A stretch of DNA of 64,000 bases from Pseudomonas sp. BGr12 (GCF_030272895.1 NZ_JALRNF010000023.1:29253-93252), one strand, 5' to 3'; counted from the stretch's first letter, positions 7,642 through 19,172 are shown. The notes: a model not told the origin generated them from the sequence alone. A program made the numbers and translations.

Positions 7642-8383
7642 GGCCTACCTCCTCAGAGGATCCGTCCTCTAGTCGAACCAGTGCAGGCTCCTCCCGGATT
7701 ACGAGCACACGGCGATTAATGATGTCCACCGCGGCGCCAAAACAAGCTGCTATCTCATCTTCATGCTCCCCAGCCTCAACAAAGGTGACCCACAGGACGC
7801 GAAGGCCATGACATGGATCTTCGGCATCAAAGGTATTCAAGAGCGCCACTCCCTCAAGATCCCTTACGCGATGGCTCAGTCGCGGATCAGCCCGTGCGAT
7901 TGCGACCGCATCCACTACCTCTTCGATCGCCTCCGGGGGTTGGAACGCGGGAACTGCCAATGCGTCATGGACGTGCATCCCCCCCATTTCGACCTCGACG
8001 GCCACATTATTGGTATGACTGAAAAAGACGAGGCGTGTAGCCAGGGGCTGCCGTAAATCACGGTCTCGTCCCTTGCATGAGGTAAGCGTGTCGGTATGGA
8101 TGTGGACAAAGCAATCACCCAACAGGTTCCGGACTTGCCGGTCCTCGAGTGCTGCCCGCTTTACTTCCGCTTCAAAGGCACCGTTTAAGGAGCCAGAGAT
8201 TGGGGTTGCCTCGAGGTAATGTACTTCGCTTTGGCCAACCGGCCGGGGTGGCCACCCCTCGCCGCTCCCAGTGAAGTGAAGCCGGGGCGGTTTAGGAACC
8301 TCGCAAGGCAATAGGTCGTGCTCGTCATGAACGGGCTGCGTCAATTCAATTACCAATTTTTCTTCTGTCCGGCACGGATCCAT
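7634..8383 (-). CDS. Possible N-terminal half of a split copper amine oxidase, 249 aa
   Basis: The ATG at 8383 follows GAGGAGA; an upstream in-frame start 11 codons earlier has no such site. The protein has two alpha/beta-like parts: about residues 60-135 (HYLEATPISGS, RLVFFSHTNNVAVEVEM) and about 145-230 (EVVDAVAIARADPRLSHRVRD, then LRVLWVTFVEAGEHE). The second resembles the N2/N3 domains that precede the catalytic domain in copper amine oxidases, where a helix of the AxxIvkadp type is followed by strands. That resemblance, and the 8-base overlap with the core-like gene downstream, is why I propose a two-subunit enzyme. Seen alone I would call it hypothetical. It has no signal peptide or membrane segment. 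Confidence 0.4.
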   Translation of the reverse strand: MDPCRTEEKLVIELTQPVHDEHDLLPCEVPKPPRLHFTGSGEGWPPRPVGQSEVHYLEATPISGSLNGAFEAEVKRAALEDRQVRNLLGDCFVHIHTDTLTSCKGRDRDLRQPLATRLVFFSHTNNVAVEVEMGGMHVHDALAVPAFQPPEAIEEVVDAVAIARADPRLSHRVRDLEGVALLNTFDAEDPCHGLRVLWVTFVEAGEHEDEIAACFGAAVDIINRRVLVIREEPALVRLEDGSSEEVGRA

Positions 8384-8646
8384 AGTAAATGTCTCCTCAA
8401 TGAGGCTATGGCTCACCCAACGTGAGAGAACAGCACGAAAAATTCACTCCAAGGTGATACCAAGCTTGAGAACACTGTCCTAGTCATAGGTAGCAATCCC
8501 TAGATTGCAAAGGCTAGACCGTTGTCATGAGCTCATTGAAATGAATTGCCATTAACTAAATAGCCAATCAATTAAATGGCTATCCGCTGCACTTTCACGG
8601 CTGGGTGATGGCGACTTGTCGAATACCCCAACCAGACCGTGAGCTT
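8384..8646. other. Intergenic region, no gene seen
   Basis: This AT-richer stretch contains an imperfect inverted repeat around ATAGCC...GGCTAT (near 8560-8583) and no coding frame. If an IS once inserted at 8677, its body should have been here, but no transposase remnant is recognisable. It probably includes the promoter of the amine-oxidase-like operon. Confidence 0.35.
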
Positions 8647-8677
8647 GCAAGGTGTCTAGAGAATCCGGGGCGATTCA
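8647..8677 (-). mobile_element. Solitary IS3-type terminus
   Basis: On the minus strand from 8677 the sequence reads TGAATCGCCCCGGATTC then CTCTAGACACCTTGC. The outer 11 bases equal the arms of the 77-bp palindrome at 4684-4760, and the following block is similar (CTAGAC followed by CC). Its first three bases provide the TGA stop of the interrupted tniQ-like frame. No matching second end or transposase is present nearby, so only the terminus survives. Confidence 0.55.
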
Positions 8678-9352
8678 TTCCAAGGCAAGATCGCCCGACA
8701 GCATCGGAATGAGTGATGCTGCCTTGTCTCGTAAGACGCGGAGTGCTCCCACATCACTGATGTGATGTGGGGACGAACATATTCCATGAAACACAATGGC
8801 CCGTCTTAGTGCCGCTGGGTCATCGTTAGGGATTGATGACGCATCACCAAGATGCCTGCCTTCACACTTTCGCCACATCACATCCAGAGTATGCCCGTAG
8901 CGCGAAAACGACTTTCCACAAAAGGGGCAATGGTCCAAAAGAACGGTGTTGTGCTTGTGACAGACCTTCACGTGGGGGGAGCAGAAGCGTCTCCAGTACG
9001 AAAACCCGAGGCTCTCAAGATCTTCTCTCACGCAGTCAGGGCAGTATGAAGCGTCCCAATTACATAAGCGGAAATCCTCAGAAGCATACTGATTTTCAGA
9101 ATAAGAAAAGTCTTGGGCATTTTTAATGACGTAGATAGCCGCCAGCATGGTGTGCTGGTGAATCAGACGATTGAAGCCGTAACAACCTGGCCATCCAAAC
9201 GCCGAAGCGATCGCTTGGACCTCTGCTTTCCAAAATGCAGGACGTTTTGCCAGCTCTTTGAAAACCGCGACACCAGGCGCATACCAGCTGAGGAAGAGGT
9301 TCCGCCTTACATAAGAAGTGAGCGATTCGTCGGGTTGTATTTTCAAGAGCAT
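8675..9352 (-). CDS. TniQ/TnsD-family transposon targeting protein, C-terminally truncated, 225 aa
   Basis: The N-terminus (MLLKIQPDESLTSYVRRN) and the zinc-binding pattern YCPDC (about residues 102-106), then CSPH...C..H and HCPFCG (about 128-147), are those of the TniQ family, which includes TnsD of Tn7. TnsD binds the 3' end of glmS and recruits the transposase. This gene sits beside that site, between glmS and the island. Family members are usually about 350-500 residues; here the frame stops at 225, exactly where an IS-type terminus (TGAATCGCCCC) begins. The target-binding C-terminus is therefore missing, and the protein is probably non-functional. No tnsA, tnsB or tnsC homolog is seen in the window. 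The start codon lacks a clear ribosome binding site. Confidence 0.7.
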   Translation of the reverse strand: MLLKIQPDESLTSYVRRNLFLSWYAPGVAVFKELAKRPAFWKAEVQAIASAFGWPGCYGFNRLIHQHTMLAAIYVIKNAQDFSYSENQYASEDFRLCNWDASYCPDCVREDLESLGFSYWRRFCSPHVKVCHKHNTVLLDHCPFCGKSFSRYGHTLDVMWRKCEGRHLGDASSIPNDDPAALRRAIVFHGICSSPHHISDVGALRVLRDKAASLIPMLSGDLALE

Positions 9353-9411
9353 GGGAGATGGGTCGGGATGTGTACCCGTCGAGCAATCGGGGGAGGCGGC
9401 GATCTGTCGCG

Positions 9412-9503
9412 GAAGGGAGCCGACGGGTAGCTCCCTTCACGCTGCGACAGTTTTTATTAGCTAGCGACAGTTTTAATTCTCTAAAACCAAATCTGGGCGT
9501 TAC
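9412..9503. mobile_element. Putative Tn7-like transposon end beside glmS
   Basis: Two direct copies of GCGACAGTTTT lie 20 bases apart (from 9444 and 9464); a third weaker GCGACAG lies in inverse orientation near 9406-9412. Read from glmS inward, the units are AAAACTGTCGC, like the short repeated TnsB-binding sites at Tn7-type ends. A terminus reading TGTAACGCCC on the minus strand would put the border at 9503, 12 bases beyond the glmS stop, somewhat closer than the roughly 25 bases of Tn7 itself. A 9-base-pair hairpin (9412-9420 with 9430-9438) lies just inside. The exact border is uncertain, because no uninterrupted site is available for comparison. Confidence 0.5.
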
Positions 9504-9514
9504 AACAGCAACCG

Positions 9515-11350
9515 TTACTCGACAGTTACCGATTTCGCCAGGTTACGCGGCTGGTCGACGTCGGTGCCCTTGAGCACGGCCACGTAGTACGACAGCAGTT
9601 GCAGCGGGATGGTGTAGAGGATCGGCGCCAGGGCATCGATGATGTGGGGCACGGCAATCACATGCGTGCCTTCGCCGTTGCTCATGCCGGCGGCCTGGTC
9701 GGCGAAGACGATCAGTTGGCCGCCACGGGCGCGCACTTCCTGCAGGTTGGACTTGAGCTTCTCCAGCAGTTCGTTGTTCGGCGCCACGGTGACCACCGGC
9801 ATGTCGTTGTCGACCAGGGCCAGCGGGCCATGCTTGAGCTCGCCGGCCGGGTAGGCCTCGGCGTGAATGTAGGAGATTTCCTTGAGCTTGAGCGCGCCTT
9901 CCATCGCCACCGGGAACTGGGCGCCACGGCCGAGGAACAGGGTGTGGTGCTTGTCGGCGAACAGCTCTGCGGTTTTCTCGACGGTCGCGTCCATGGCCAG
10001 GGCTTCGCCCAGGCGGGTCGGCAGGCGACGCAGTTCTTCGACCAGCTCGGCTTCGACACCGGCTTCCAGGGTGCCGCGTACCTGGCCCAGGGACAGGGTC
10101 AGGAGCATCAGCGAGACCAGCTGGGTGGTAAAGGCCTTGGTCGAGGCTACGCCGATTTCCGGGCCGGCCTGGGTCAGCAGGGTCAGGTCAGACTCACGTA
10201 CCAGCGAGCTGATACCGACGTTGCAGATCGCCAGGCTGCCGAGGAAGCCCAGTTCCTTGGCGTTGCGCAGAGCGGCCAGGGTGTCGGCGGTTTCACCGGA
10301 CTGGGAGATCGAGACGAACAGGGTGTCCGGCTGCACCACCACCTTGCGGTAGCGGAACTCGCTGGCCACTTCGACCTGGCACGGAATGCCGGCCAGGCCT
10401 TCGAGCCAGTAACGGGCAACCATACCGGCGTGGTAGCTGGTGCCGCAGGCGACGATCTGCACATTGCGCACTTTGGCGAACAGCTCGGCGGCTTGCGGAC
10501 CGAAGGCCTGGACCATGACGTGGTCCTTGCCCAGGCGGCCTTCCAGGGTGCGTTGCACCACGGTTGGCTGCTCGTGGATTTCCTTGAGCATGAAGTGGCG
10601 GTATTCGCCCTTGTCGGCCGCTTCGGCACCTTCGTGGTACTGCACGGTTTCACGCTGGACCTTGGTACCGGCGACGTCCCAGATGGTCACCTGCTCGCGA
10701 CGGATCTCGGCGATGTCGCCTTCTTCCAGGTACATGAAACGGTCGGTGACCTGGCGCAGGGCCAGTTGGTCCGAAGCCAGGAAATTTTCCCCCAGGCCCA
10801 GGCCGATCACCAGCGGGCTGCCACTGCGGGCGGCCAGCAGACGGTCCGGCTGCTTGGCGCTGATCACGGCCAGGCCATAGGCACCGTGCAGTTGCTTGAC
10901 CGCAGCCTTGAGGGCGTCGGCCAGGTCCGGCAGGGTCTTGAGGGTGTGGTGCAGCAGGTGGACGATGACTTCGGTGTCGGTCTCGGAGCTGAAGACGTAG
11001 CCCAGGCCCTTGAGGTGCTCACGCAGTTCTTCGTGGTTTTCGATGATGCCGTTGTGCACCACGGCCAGGTCATGGCCCGAGAAGTGCGGGTGGGCATTGT
11101 GCTCGCTCGGCGCACCGTGGGTGGCCCAGCGGGTGTGGGCGATGCCCAGGAAGCCGGTCAGTGGTTCGGCGGCGACGGCCGCTTCCAGCTCGCTGACCTT
11201 GCCGATGCGGCGGCGGCGTTCAAGTGCGCCCTGCTGGGTGAAGACCGCCAGGCCTGCGCTGTCATAGCCGCGGTATTCCAGGCGCTTGAGGCCTTCGATC
11301 AGGATGGCAGTGATATTACGTTCGGCGACGGCACCAACGATTCCACACAT
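9515..11350 (-). CDS. glmS: Glutamine-fructose-6-phosphate aminotransferase (isomerizing)
   Basis: GlmS makes glucosamine 6-phosphate from fructose 6-phosphate and glutamine in the cytoplasm, the first step towards UDP-GlcNAc for peptidoglycan and lipopolysaccharide. The 611-residue length is standard. It starts MCGIVGAV, with Cys2 becoming the N-terminal nucleophile of the glutaminase domain (about 1-240, with AHTRWATHG and HNGIIEN). Two SIS sugar-isomerase domains follow ([17 protein letters not shown]), and the C-terminus is LAKSVTVE, conserved among GlmS proteins. Its start codon abuts the glmR stop (TAAATG), implying translational coupling. The 3' end of this gene is the Tn7-type target, and an island lies immediately beyond it. 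Confidence 0.98.
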   Translation of the reverse strand: MCGIVGAVAERNITAILIEGLKRLEYRGYDSAGLAVFTQQGALERRRRIGKVSELEAAVAAEPLTGFLGIAHTRWATHGAPSEHNAHPHFSGHDLAVVHNGIIENHEELREHLKGLGYVFSSETDTEVIVHLLHHTLKTLPDLADALKAAVKQLHGAYGLAVISAKQPDRLLAARSGSPLVIGLGLGENFLASDQLALRQVTDRFMYLEEGDIAEIRREQVTIWDVAGTKVQRETVQYHEGAEAADKGEYRHFMLKEIHEQPTVVQRTLEGRLGKDHVMVQAFGPQAAELFAKVRNVQIVACGTSYHAGMVARYWLEGLAGIPCQVEVASEFRYRKVVVQPDTLFVSISQSGETADTLAALRNAKELGFLGSLAICNVGISSLVRESDLTLLTQAGPEIGVASTKAFTTQLVSLMLLTLSLGQVRGTLEAGVEAELVEELRRLPTRLGEALAMDATVEKTAELFADKHHTLFLGRGAQFPVAMEGALKLKEISYIHAEAYPAGELKHGPLALVDNDMPVVTVAPNNELLEKLKSNLQEVRARGGQLIVFADQAAGMSNGEGTHVIAVPHIIDALAPILYTIPLQLLSYYVAVLKGTDVDQPRNLAKSVTVE

Positions 11351-12130
11351 TTAGACATGCTCCTTGGAGAGAGCGGCGCAAATCACATGGACGCCGCGGG
11401 CTTCAATTTGTTCGCGCGCCTCAACGGGCAAGCGCTCATCGGTAATCAGGGTGTTGACGCTGCCCCAGGGCAGCTCAAGGTTGGGAATCTTGCGTCCGAC
11501 CTTGTCGGACTCGACCATCACGATCACTTCACGGGCCACTTCGGCCATGACCCGGCTCAGACCGAGCAACTCATTGAAAGTTGTGGTGCCCCGCTCCAGG
11601 TCGATGCCATCGGCACCGATGAACAGCTGGTCGAAATCGTAGGAGCGCAGGACCTGCTCGGCGACCTGGCCCTGGAAGGACTCGGAATGCGGGTCCCAGG
11701 TACCGCCGGTCATCAACAGCACCGGCTCGTGCTCCAGTTCGCTCAGGGCACGGGCGACATTCAGCGAGTTGGTCATCACCACCAGGCCTGGCTGATGGCC
11801 CAGTTCCGGGATCATGGCCGCGGTGGTGCTGCCACTGTCGATGATGATACGCGCGTGTTCACGGATACGACCCACCGCGGCCCTGGCGATCGCCTGCTTA
11901 TAAAGAGAAACCGGCTGGCCCTGGTCGGCGATCAGCTCCTGGGGCATGGTCACCGCGCCACCGTAGCGGCGCAGCAGCAGGCCATTGGCTTCCAGGGCGG
12001 CAAGATCCTTGCGGATGGTCACTTCCGACGTTTCGAAACGCTTGGCCAGGGCATCGACGCTCACCTCACCCTGCTCATTGAGCAAAGCCAGGATGTTGTG
12101 GCGACGTTGCGGGGTGTTTCGTTTCGACAT
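11351..12130 (-). CDS. glmR: DeoR-family transcriptional regulator of amino-sugar synthesis (GlmR)
   Basis: This 259-residue DeoR-type regulator lies between glmU and glmS, the conserved Pseudomonas arrangement. I took the ATG at 12130 (MSKRNTPQRRHNIL) instead of an upstream start 13 codons earlier, because it agrees with the family N-terminus. The N-terminal winged helix (VDALAKRFETSEVTIRKDL) binds DNA; the DeoR sensor domain (about 75-235, with IIDSGSTT and SADGID-like GADGIDL) is related to sugar isomerases and binds a phosphorylated sugar ligand. It probably adjusts glmS expression to amino-sugar supply. The direct TAA-ATG junction with glmS supports co-expression. Confidence 0.9.
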   Translation of the reverse strand: MSKRNTPQRRHNILALLNEQGEVSVDALAKRFETSEVTIRKDLAALEANGLLLRRYGGAVTMPQELIADQGQPVSLYKQAIARAAVGRIREHARIIIDSGSTTAAMIPELGHQPGLVVMTNSLNVARALSELEHEPVLLMTGGTWDPHSESFQGQVAEQVLRSYDFDQLFIGADGIDLERGTTTFNELLGLSRVMAEVAREVIVMVESDKVGRKIPNLELPWGSVNTLITDERLPVEAREQIEARGVHVICAALSKEHV

Positions 12131-12260
12131 TTGGCAATTAAGTTTCGTTTCGAAAGATAATGATGCCAATCAAAACCTAAAGCACTGGATGCGTCAAGCT
12201 GATCCGATGAAATTCCTATGTGTATAACTTGATCCACAGGACCGGCTTATCCACAGAAGG

Positions 12261-12294
12261 AAAAAGGGCCGACTTATACACCGTACAGTCGGCC
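12261..12294 (-). terminator. Rho-independent terminator after glmU
   Basis: On the minus strand a 7-base-pair stem (GGCCGAC at 12267-12273 pairing with GTCGGCC at 12288-12294) is followed by a run of five T residues (12265-12261). It lies just past the glmU stop and separates glmU from glmR-glmS. Confidence 0.75.
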
Positions 12295-12317
12295 CCGCTT
12301 CATGGCTGTGGGTAACT

Positions 12318-13685
12318 TCAGCCCTTCTTGATCTTCTCTGGACGCTTCCAGCCGTCGATGTTGCGCTGGCGTGCACGACCCACAGCCAGTTGGCCGGCTT
12401 CGACCGTCTGGGTAATGGTCGAACCGGCCGCCGTGGTGGCGCCCGCAAGGATATCCACAGGGGCGACCAGCGAGTTGTTGGAGCCGATGAACACGTCCTC
12501 GCCGAGGGTGGTCTTGAACTTGTTCGCGCCATCATAGTTGCAGGTGATGGTGCCGGCGCCGATATTGGTGCGCGCACCGATCTCGGCATCGCCCAGGTAG
12601 GCCAGGTGGCCGGCCTTGGCGCCTTCGCCCAGGTGGGCATTCTTCAGTTCGACGAAGTTACCCACATGGGCACGGGCGTCCAGCACGCTGCCCGGACGCA
12701 GGCGGGCAAAAGGACCTGCATCGCTGCCCTCGCCCATGACGGCGCCTTCCAGGTGGCTGTTGGCCTTGACCACCACCCCTTTGCGCAGGGTGCTGTTCTT
12801 GATCACGCAGTTCGGGCCGATCACTACGTCATCTTCAATGATCACGCGGCCTTCGAGGATCACGTTGATATCGATGAGCACATCACGACCAACGGTCACT
12901 TCACCACGCACATCGAAACGCGCCGGGTCACGCAGGGTCACCCCCTGGGCCATCAGGCGGCGGCCTTCGCGCAACTGGTAGTGACGCTCAAGTTCCGCCA
13001 GTTGGCGACGGTCGTTGGCGCCCTGCACTTCCATCGGGTCGTGCGGCTGCTCGGTGGCAACCACCAGGCCATCGGCAACGGCCATGGCGATCACGTCGGT
13101 CAGGTAGTACTCGCCCTGGGCGTTGTTGTTCGACAGACGGCCCAGCCACTCGGCCAGGCGTGCACCCGGCACCGCGAGAATGCCGGTGTTGCCTTCCTTG
13201 ATGGCTTTCTGCGCGTCGCTGGCATCCTTGTGCTCGACGATCGCCGCCACCTGGCCCTGGGCATCACGCACGATGCGGCCATAGCCGGTCGGGTCATCGA
13301 GGGTGACGGTCAGCAGGCCCAGTTGCTCCGGGGTGACCTTGGCCAGCAGGCGCTTGAGGGTGTCGACCTCGATCAGCGGCACATCGCCGTAGAGGATCAG
13401 CACGGTATCGGCGCTCAGTGCCGGCAGGGCTTGCGCGACCGCATGACCGGTACCCAGTTGCTTGTCCTGCAGGACGAAGTTCAGGTCGTCGGCGGCCAGA
13501 CGCTCACGAACCAGCTCGGCGCCGTGCCCGATCACCACATGAATGCCTTGTGGCTCGAGCGCCCGAGCGCTGTGGATAACATGGCCCAGCATGGAGTCGC
13601 CGGCGACCGGGTGCAGAACCTTGGGCAGCGCCGAACGCATGCGGGTGCCTTGGCCTGCGGCGAGAATAACGATATCGAGAGACAT
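12318..13685 (-). CDS. glmU: Bifunctional UDP-N-acetylglucosamine pyrophosphorylase / glucosamine-1-phosphate N-acetyltransferase
   Basis: GlmU acetylates glucosamine 1-phosphate and then uridylylates it, giving UDP-GlcNAc. The 455-residue protein has the usual layout: an N-terminal nucleotidyltransferase domain with [17 protein letters not shown] and YGDVPL, and a C-terminal left-handed beta-helix of hexapeptide repeats (from about residue 250, for example [12 protein letters not shown] and [11 protein letters not shown]). It lies between the ATP synthase operon and glmR-glmS, as in other pseudomonads, and is bordered by terminators on both sides, so it is probably its own transcription unit. 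Confidence 0.98.
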   Translation of the reverse strand: MSLDIVILAAGQGTRMRSALPKVLHPVAGDSMLGHVIHSARALEPQGIHVVIGHGAELVRERLAADDLNFVLQDKQLGTGHAVAQALPALSADTVLILYGDVPLIEVDTLKRLLAKVTPEQLGLLTVTLDDPTGYGRIVRDAQGQVAAIVEHKDASDAQKAIKEGNTGILAVPGARLAEWLGRLSNNNAQGEYYLTDVIAMAVADGLVVATEQPHDPMEVQGANDRRQLAELERHYQLREGRRLMAQGVTLRDPARFDVRGEVTVGRDVLIDINVILEGRVIIEDDVVIGPNCVIKNSTLRKGVVVKANSHLEGAVMGEGSDAGPFARLRPGSVLDARAHVGNFVELKNAHLGEGAKAGHLAYLGDAEIGARTNIGAGTITCNYDGANKFKTTLGEDVFIGSNNSLVAPVDILAGATTAAGSTITQTVEAGQLAVGRARQRNIDGWKRPEKIKKG

Positions 13686-13740
13686 TGACGGGCTACCAAT
13701 CCTGGGTGGTCAGCGCTGTGACCAAAAGAGGAAAATCAGA

Positions 13741-13770
13741 AAAAGAAAAAGGGTAGCCGAGGCTACCCTT
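13741..13770 (-). terminator. Terminator of the ATP synthase operon
   Basis: GGGTAGCC (13751-13758) pairs with GGCTACCC (13761-13768) around a 2-base loop. On the minus strand it is followed by a T-rich tract. It lies about 40 bases beyond the atpC stop. Confidence 0.8.
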
Positions 13771-13810
13771 TAACTCAATCACGCCTGAAGCAATCGGCTC
13801 GAAGGCCAAA

Positions 13811-14227
13811 TTACTTCCTGCGCATTTGCTGGACGGTGCGCAGCTGGGCTGCGGCTTCGGCCAGACGTGAAGCAGCGGCGCCGTAGTCAAAGTCCGCGCC
13901 TTTGGTATTCAGGGCGTTCTCGGCAGCCTTGAGGGCTTCCTTAGCCTGAGCTTCATCCAGGTCAGCAGCACGTTGCACGGTATCGGCAAGCACCTTGACC
14001 ATGTTCGGCTGAACCTCGAGGAAACCACCGGAGATGTAGAACACCTCCTGGGCGCCACCCTGCTTGGTCAGCGTGATCGGACCTGGCTTCAGATTAGTGA
14101 TCAGCGGCGCGTGGCCTGGAGCGATACCAAGATCACCCAGGTTACCGTGCGCAACCACCATCTCGACCAGACCGGAGAAAATTTCTCCTTCCGCGCTGAC
14201 GATATCGCAATGGACTGTCATAGCCAT
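13811..14227 (-). CDS. atpC: ATP synthase F1 epsilon subunit
   Basis: This 138-residue protein starts [19 protein letters not shown], the family N-terminus. The beta-sandwich domain (about 1-85) contains [12 protein letters not shown], and the C-terminal helical hairpin (about 90-138) is the part that can extend and inhibit ATP hydrolysis. It belongs to the central rotor stalk with the gamma subunit. It is the last gene of the nine-gene operon, 44 bases after atpD, with a terminator beyond it. Confidence 0.97.
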   Translation of the reverse strand: MAMTVHCDIVSAEGEIFSGLVEMVVAHGNLGDLGIAPGHAPLITNLKPGPITLTKQGGAQEVFYISGGFLEVQPNMVKVLADTVQRAADLDEAQAKEALKAAENALNTKGADFDYGAAASRLAEAAAQLRTVQQMRRK

Positions 14228-14271
14228 TTGCTTGCCTCAACCTGATTAGCGCCCCTTGCGGGGCGCCGGGA

Positions 14272-15675
<1,404 letters not shown>

Positions 15676-16536
15676 TTAAACCGCGGCAGCGCCGCCGACG
15701 ATTTCCGAGATCTCTTGGGTGATCGCTGCCTGACGCGCCTTGTTGTAGATCAACTGAAGCTCTTTGATCAGGTCGCCGGCGTTATCGGTGGCGTTCTTCA
15801 TTGCGATCATCCGGGCAGCTTGTTCAGCTGCGTTGTTCTCGACCACCGCCTGGTAGACCTGCGACTCCACGTAACGCACCATCAGGCCGTCCAGCAGCTC
15901 TTTGGCGTCAGGTTCGTAGAGGTAGTCCCAGTGGTGCTTGAGTTCTTGATCCGGGGTTGCAACCAACGGAATCAACTGCTCGACCGTTGGCGTTTGCGTC
16001 ATGGTATTGATGAACTTGTTCGATACCACGGACAGGCGATCGATACGGCCATCCAGGTAAGCGTCCAGCATCACCTTGACGCTGCCGATCAGATCGTTGA
16101 TCGACGGCTCTTCGCCCAGGTGGCTGATTGCAGCTACGACGTTACCGCCGAAGTTGCGGAAGAATGCCGCACCTTTGCTGCCGATCACGCACAGGTCGAT
16201 CTCGATGCCTTGCTCGCGGGTTACCGCCATGTCCTTGACCAGGGCCTTGAACAGGTTGGTGTTCAAGCCGCCGCACAGACCACGGTCACTGCTCACCACG
16301 ACATAACCGGCGCGCTTTACAGGGCGGTCGATCATGAACGGGTGGCGGTATTCCGGGTTGGCGTTGGCCAGATGACCAATCACCTGGCGGATGCGCTCCG
16401 CGTAAGGACGGCTAGCAGCCATGCGCATTTGTGCCTTGCGCATCTTGCTGACCGCCACTTTTTCCATGGCGCTGGTAATTTTTTGCGTGCTTTTGATGCT
16501 CGCAATCTTACTGCGAATCTCTTTTGCGCCTGCCAT
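15676..16536 (-). CDS. atpG: ATP synthase F1 gamma subunit
   Basis: The 286-residue gamma subunit forms the rotor shaft within the alpha3-beta3 hexamer. The N-terminus [20 protein letters not shown] and the C-terminal helix ending [15 protein letters not shown] are the conserved coiled-coil segments, and [11 protein letters not shown] is the family signature in the middle domain. It follows atpA by 50 bases and precedes atpD by 27. Confidence 0.97.
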   Translation of the reverse strand: MAGAKEIRSKIASIKSTQKITSAMEKVAVSKMRKAQMRMAASRPYAERIRQVIGHLANANPEYRHPFMIDRPVKRAGYVVVSSDRGLCGGLNTNLFKALVKDMAVTREQGIEIDLCVIGSKGAAFFRNFGGNVVAAISHLGEEPSINDLIGSVKVMLDAYLDGRIDRLSVVSNKFINTMTQTPTVEQLIPLVATPDQELKHHWDYLYEPDAKELLDGLMVRYVESQVYQAVVENNAAEQAARMIAMKNATDNAGDLIKELQLIYNKARQAAITQEISEIVGGAAAV

Positions 16537-16586
16537 GTAACACCTATCAGGTTAGCAAGCGGGGGCTGCAAAGCCCCCGCTGCGGC

Positions 16587-18131
16587 TTACCAGGTTTGGG
16601 TGGCCTTGAACTTCTCGATACCGGCTTTGATGCCAGCGTCGATTTCGTCGTTGAAGTCACCCTTCACGTTGATCTTCGCCATCAGGTCGGCGTGATCACG
16701 GTTGAAGTAAGCAATCAGCGCTTGCTCGAAGCTGCCGATCTTGGCGATTTCAACGTCGGTCAGGAACCCACGCTCAGCGGCATACAGCGACAGCGCCATG
16801 TCAGCGATGGACATTGGAGCGTATTGCTTCTGCTTCATCAGCTCGGTAACACGTTGGCCGTGCTCGAGTTGCTTACGGGTGGCTTCGTCCAGGTCAGAAG
16901 CGAACTGGGCGAATGCAGCCAGTTCACGGTACTGAGCCAGAGCGGTACGGATACCACCGGAGAGCTTCTTGATGATCTTGGTCTGAGCGGCACCACCCAC
17001 ACGGGATACCGAAACACCGGCGTTAACTGCAGGGCGGATGCCCGAGTTGAACATGGCCGATTCCAGGAAGATCTGACCGTCGGTGATGGAAATCACGTTG
17101 GTCGGAACGAACGCGGAAACGTCGCCAGCCTGGGTTTCGATGATCGGCAGTGCGGTCAGGGAACCGGTCTTGCCAGTTACAGCACCGTTGGTGAACTTCT
17201 CGACGTACTCTTCGGAAACGCGCGATGCACGCTCCAGCAGACGGGAGTGGAGATAGAACACGTCACCTGGGTACGCTTCACGTCCTGGTGGACGGCGCAG
17301 CAGCAGGGAGATCTGACGGTAGGCAACGGCCTGCTTGGACAGGTCATCGTATACGATCAGCGCGTCTTCACCGCGGTCACGGAAGAACTCGCCCATGGTG
17401 CAACCGGCGTATGGCGCCAGGAATTGCAGTGCGGCGGATTCCGAAGCACTGGCAACGACCACGATGGTGTTGGCCAGGGCGCCGTTTTCTTCCAGCTTGC
17501 GAACGATGTTGGCAACGGTGGAACGCTTCTGGCCGACAGCAACATAAACACAGAAAATACCGGAGTCTTTCTGGTTGATGATGGCGTCGATCGCCATGGC
17601 GGTCTTACCGATCTGACGGTCACCGATGATCAGCTCGCGCTGGCCACGGCCAACCGGGATCATGGCGTCGACGGATTTGTAGCCAGTCTGTACAGGCTGG
17701 TCTACCGACTTACGCCAGATCACGCCTGGAGCAACTTTCTCGACCGCGTCGGTCTGAGTGTTGCCCAGTGGGCCTTTGCCGTCGATTGGGTTGCCCAGTG
17801 CGTCGACAACGCGACCCAGCAGTTCCTTACCAACCGGAACTTCGAGGATGCGGCCGGTGCACTTGGCGCTCATGCCTTCGGCGAGGGTGTCGTATGCGCC
17901 CAGTACTACCGCACCAACGGAGTCTTGCTCCAGGTTGAGGGCCATACCGTACACGCCACCTGGAAACTCGATCATTTCGCCGTACATGACGTCGGCCAGA
18001 CCGTGAATCCGCACGATACCGTCAGAAACGCTGACGACGGTACCTTCGTTGCGGGCTTGAGAGGCTACATCGAGGTTCTCGATGCGGCCCTTGATGATTT
18101 CACTAATTTCGGAAGGATTGAGTTGCTGCAT
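16587..18131 (-). CDS. atpA: ATP synthase F1 alpha subunit
   Basis: Non-catalytic nucleotide-binding subunit, 514 residues. It starts [18 protein letters not shown]. The P-loop GDRQIGKT is near residue 169 and the ATP synthase alpha/beta signature [16 protein letters not shown] near 365. It alternates with beta in the F1 hexamer and carries the arginine finger in the VSRVGGAA segment. Standard length, mid-operon. Confidence 0.98.
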   Translation of the reverse strand: MQQLNPSEISEIIKGRIENLDVASQARNEGTVVSVSDGIVRIHGLADVMYGEMIEFPGGVYGMALNLEQDSVGAVVLGAYDTLAEGMSAKCTGRILEVPVGKELLGRVVDALGNPIDGKGPLGNTQTDAVEKVAPGVIWRKSVDQPVQTGYKSVDAMIPVGRGQRELIIGDRQIGKTAMAIDAIINQKDSGIFCVYVAVGQKRSTVANIVRKLEENGALANTIVVVASASESAALQFLAPYAGCTMGEFFRDRGEDALIVYDDLSKQAVAYRQISLLLRRPPGREAYPGDVFYLHSRLLERASRVSEEYVEKFTNGAVTGKTGSLTALPIIETQAGDVSAFVPTNVISITDGQIFLESAMFNSGIRPAVNAGVSVSRVGGAAQTKIIKKLSGGIRTALAQYRELAAFAQFASDLDEATRKQLEHGQRVTELMKQKQYAPMSIADMALSLYAAERGFLTDVEIAKIGSFEQALIAYFNRDHADLMAKINVKGDFNDEIDAGIKAGIEKFKATQTW

Positions 18132-18152
18132 TGCTCTGCTGCCCCTTCAAAC

Positions 18153-18689
18153 TCAAGATTTCAATGCTTCGGCCAGTTTCGCGAGTTTGCCGCGAACCGA
18201 GCCATCGATTACCAGGTCGCCGGCGCGGATCACGACACCACCGATCAGGGTGGCATCCTCCGTCGCATGCAGGCGCACTTCCCGGCTGAGCCGTGCACTG
18301 AGAACCTTGGCGAGTTTGTCTTGCTGTTCTTGGTTCAACGCAAAAGCACTGGTGACTTCCACGTCCACGGATTTCTCTTGTTCGGCCTTGAACAGCTCGA
18401 ACAAAGCCGAAATCTCCGGCAACAGCAGGAGACGGTCGTTTTCCGCGGCAACATGAATGAAATTCTGTGCCTGTGCATCGAACTTGTCACCGCACACGTC
18501 AATAAACGCGGCGGCCTTTTCTGCGCTCGTCAGTCGCGGGGCCTTGAGCAGGCGCTGCATGGTGCCGTCTTGCGACACCGCAGCAGCCAGGCCGAGCATG
18601 GCTGACCAATTGGCCAGTTGCTGATGGGCCTGGGCATGCTCAAAGGCAGCCTTAGCGTAAGGTCGGGCCAACGTGGTCAGTTCTGCCAT
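18153..18689 (-). CDS. atpH: ATP synthase F1 delta subunit
   Basis: 178 residues, starting [19 protein letters not shown], the conserved N-terminal helical domain that caps the F1 head. The C-terminal segment ([22 protein letters not shown]) is the OSCP/delta signature that links to the b-subunit stator stalk. It lies between atpF (12 bases upstream) and atpA. Confidence 0.97.
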   Translation of the reverse strand: MAELTTLARPYAKAAFEHAQAHQQLANWSAMLGLAAAVSQDGTMQRLLKAPRLTSAEKAAAFIDVCGDKFDAQAQNFIHVAAENDRLLLLPEISALFELFKAEQEKSVDVEVTSAFALNQEQQDKLAKVLSARLSREVRLHATEDATLIGGVVIRAGDLVIDGSVRGKLAKLAEALKS

Positions 18690-18701
18690 GATCGCCCTCG
18701 C

Positions 18702-19172
18702 TTAAATTTCAGCGGCCAGTTTGTCAACCAGCTCCGCATGCGCGTTTTGATCGATTGTGGCGCCAAGGATCTTCGCAGCACCGCCAACGGCCAGGCTACC
18801 CACTTGGGCGCGCAGCGCGTCTTTGACGCTGTTGATTTCCTGTTCGATCTCGGCTTGAGCCTGAGCCTTCACACGGTCAGCTTCGACGCGGGCCTGATCA
18901 CGGGCTTCCTCGACGATCTGAGCACCGCGTTTCTTTGCTTGCTCAATGATTTCGGCTGCCTGAGCTTTCGCTTCGCGCAGTTGCTGACCCACTTTGTCTT
19001 GGGCCAACTCCAGGTCGCGAGCTGCTCGGTTGGCAGCGTCCAGTCCATCCGCGATCTTCTTCTGACGTTCTTGCAATGCCGCGATGACCGGAGGCCACAC
19101 GAACTTCATGCAGAACAGCACAAAGATGAAGAACGCAACGGACTGGCCAATCAGGGTTGCATTAATGTTCAC
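18702..19172 (-). CDS. atpF: ATP synthase F0 b subunit
   Basis: 156 residues. One N-terminal transmembrane helix ([20 protein letters not shown]) anchors a long, charged, alanine-rich coiled coil that forms the peripheral stalk and dimerises before joining delta. Length matches bacterial b subunits of the E. coli type. It lies between atpE and atpH in the standard order. Confidence 0.97.
   Translation of the reverse strand: MNINATLIGQSVAFFIFVLFCMKFVWPPVIAALQERQKKIADGLDAANRAARDLELAQDKVGQQLREAKAQAAEIIEQAKKRGAQIVEEARDQARVEADRVKAQAQAEIEQEINSVKDALRAQVGSLAVGGAAKILGATIDQNAHAELVDKLAAEI

Noticed and set aside
9599..12160. An 853-codon plus-strand open frame
   Set aside because: It is antisense to glmS and glmR, whose products are unmistakable; long antisense frames are common in GC-rich Pseudomonas DNA.
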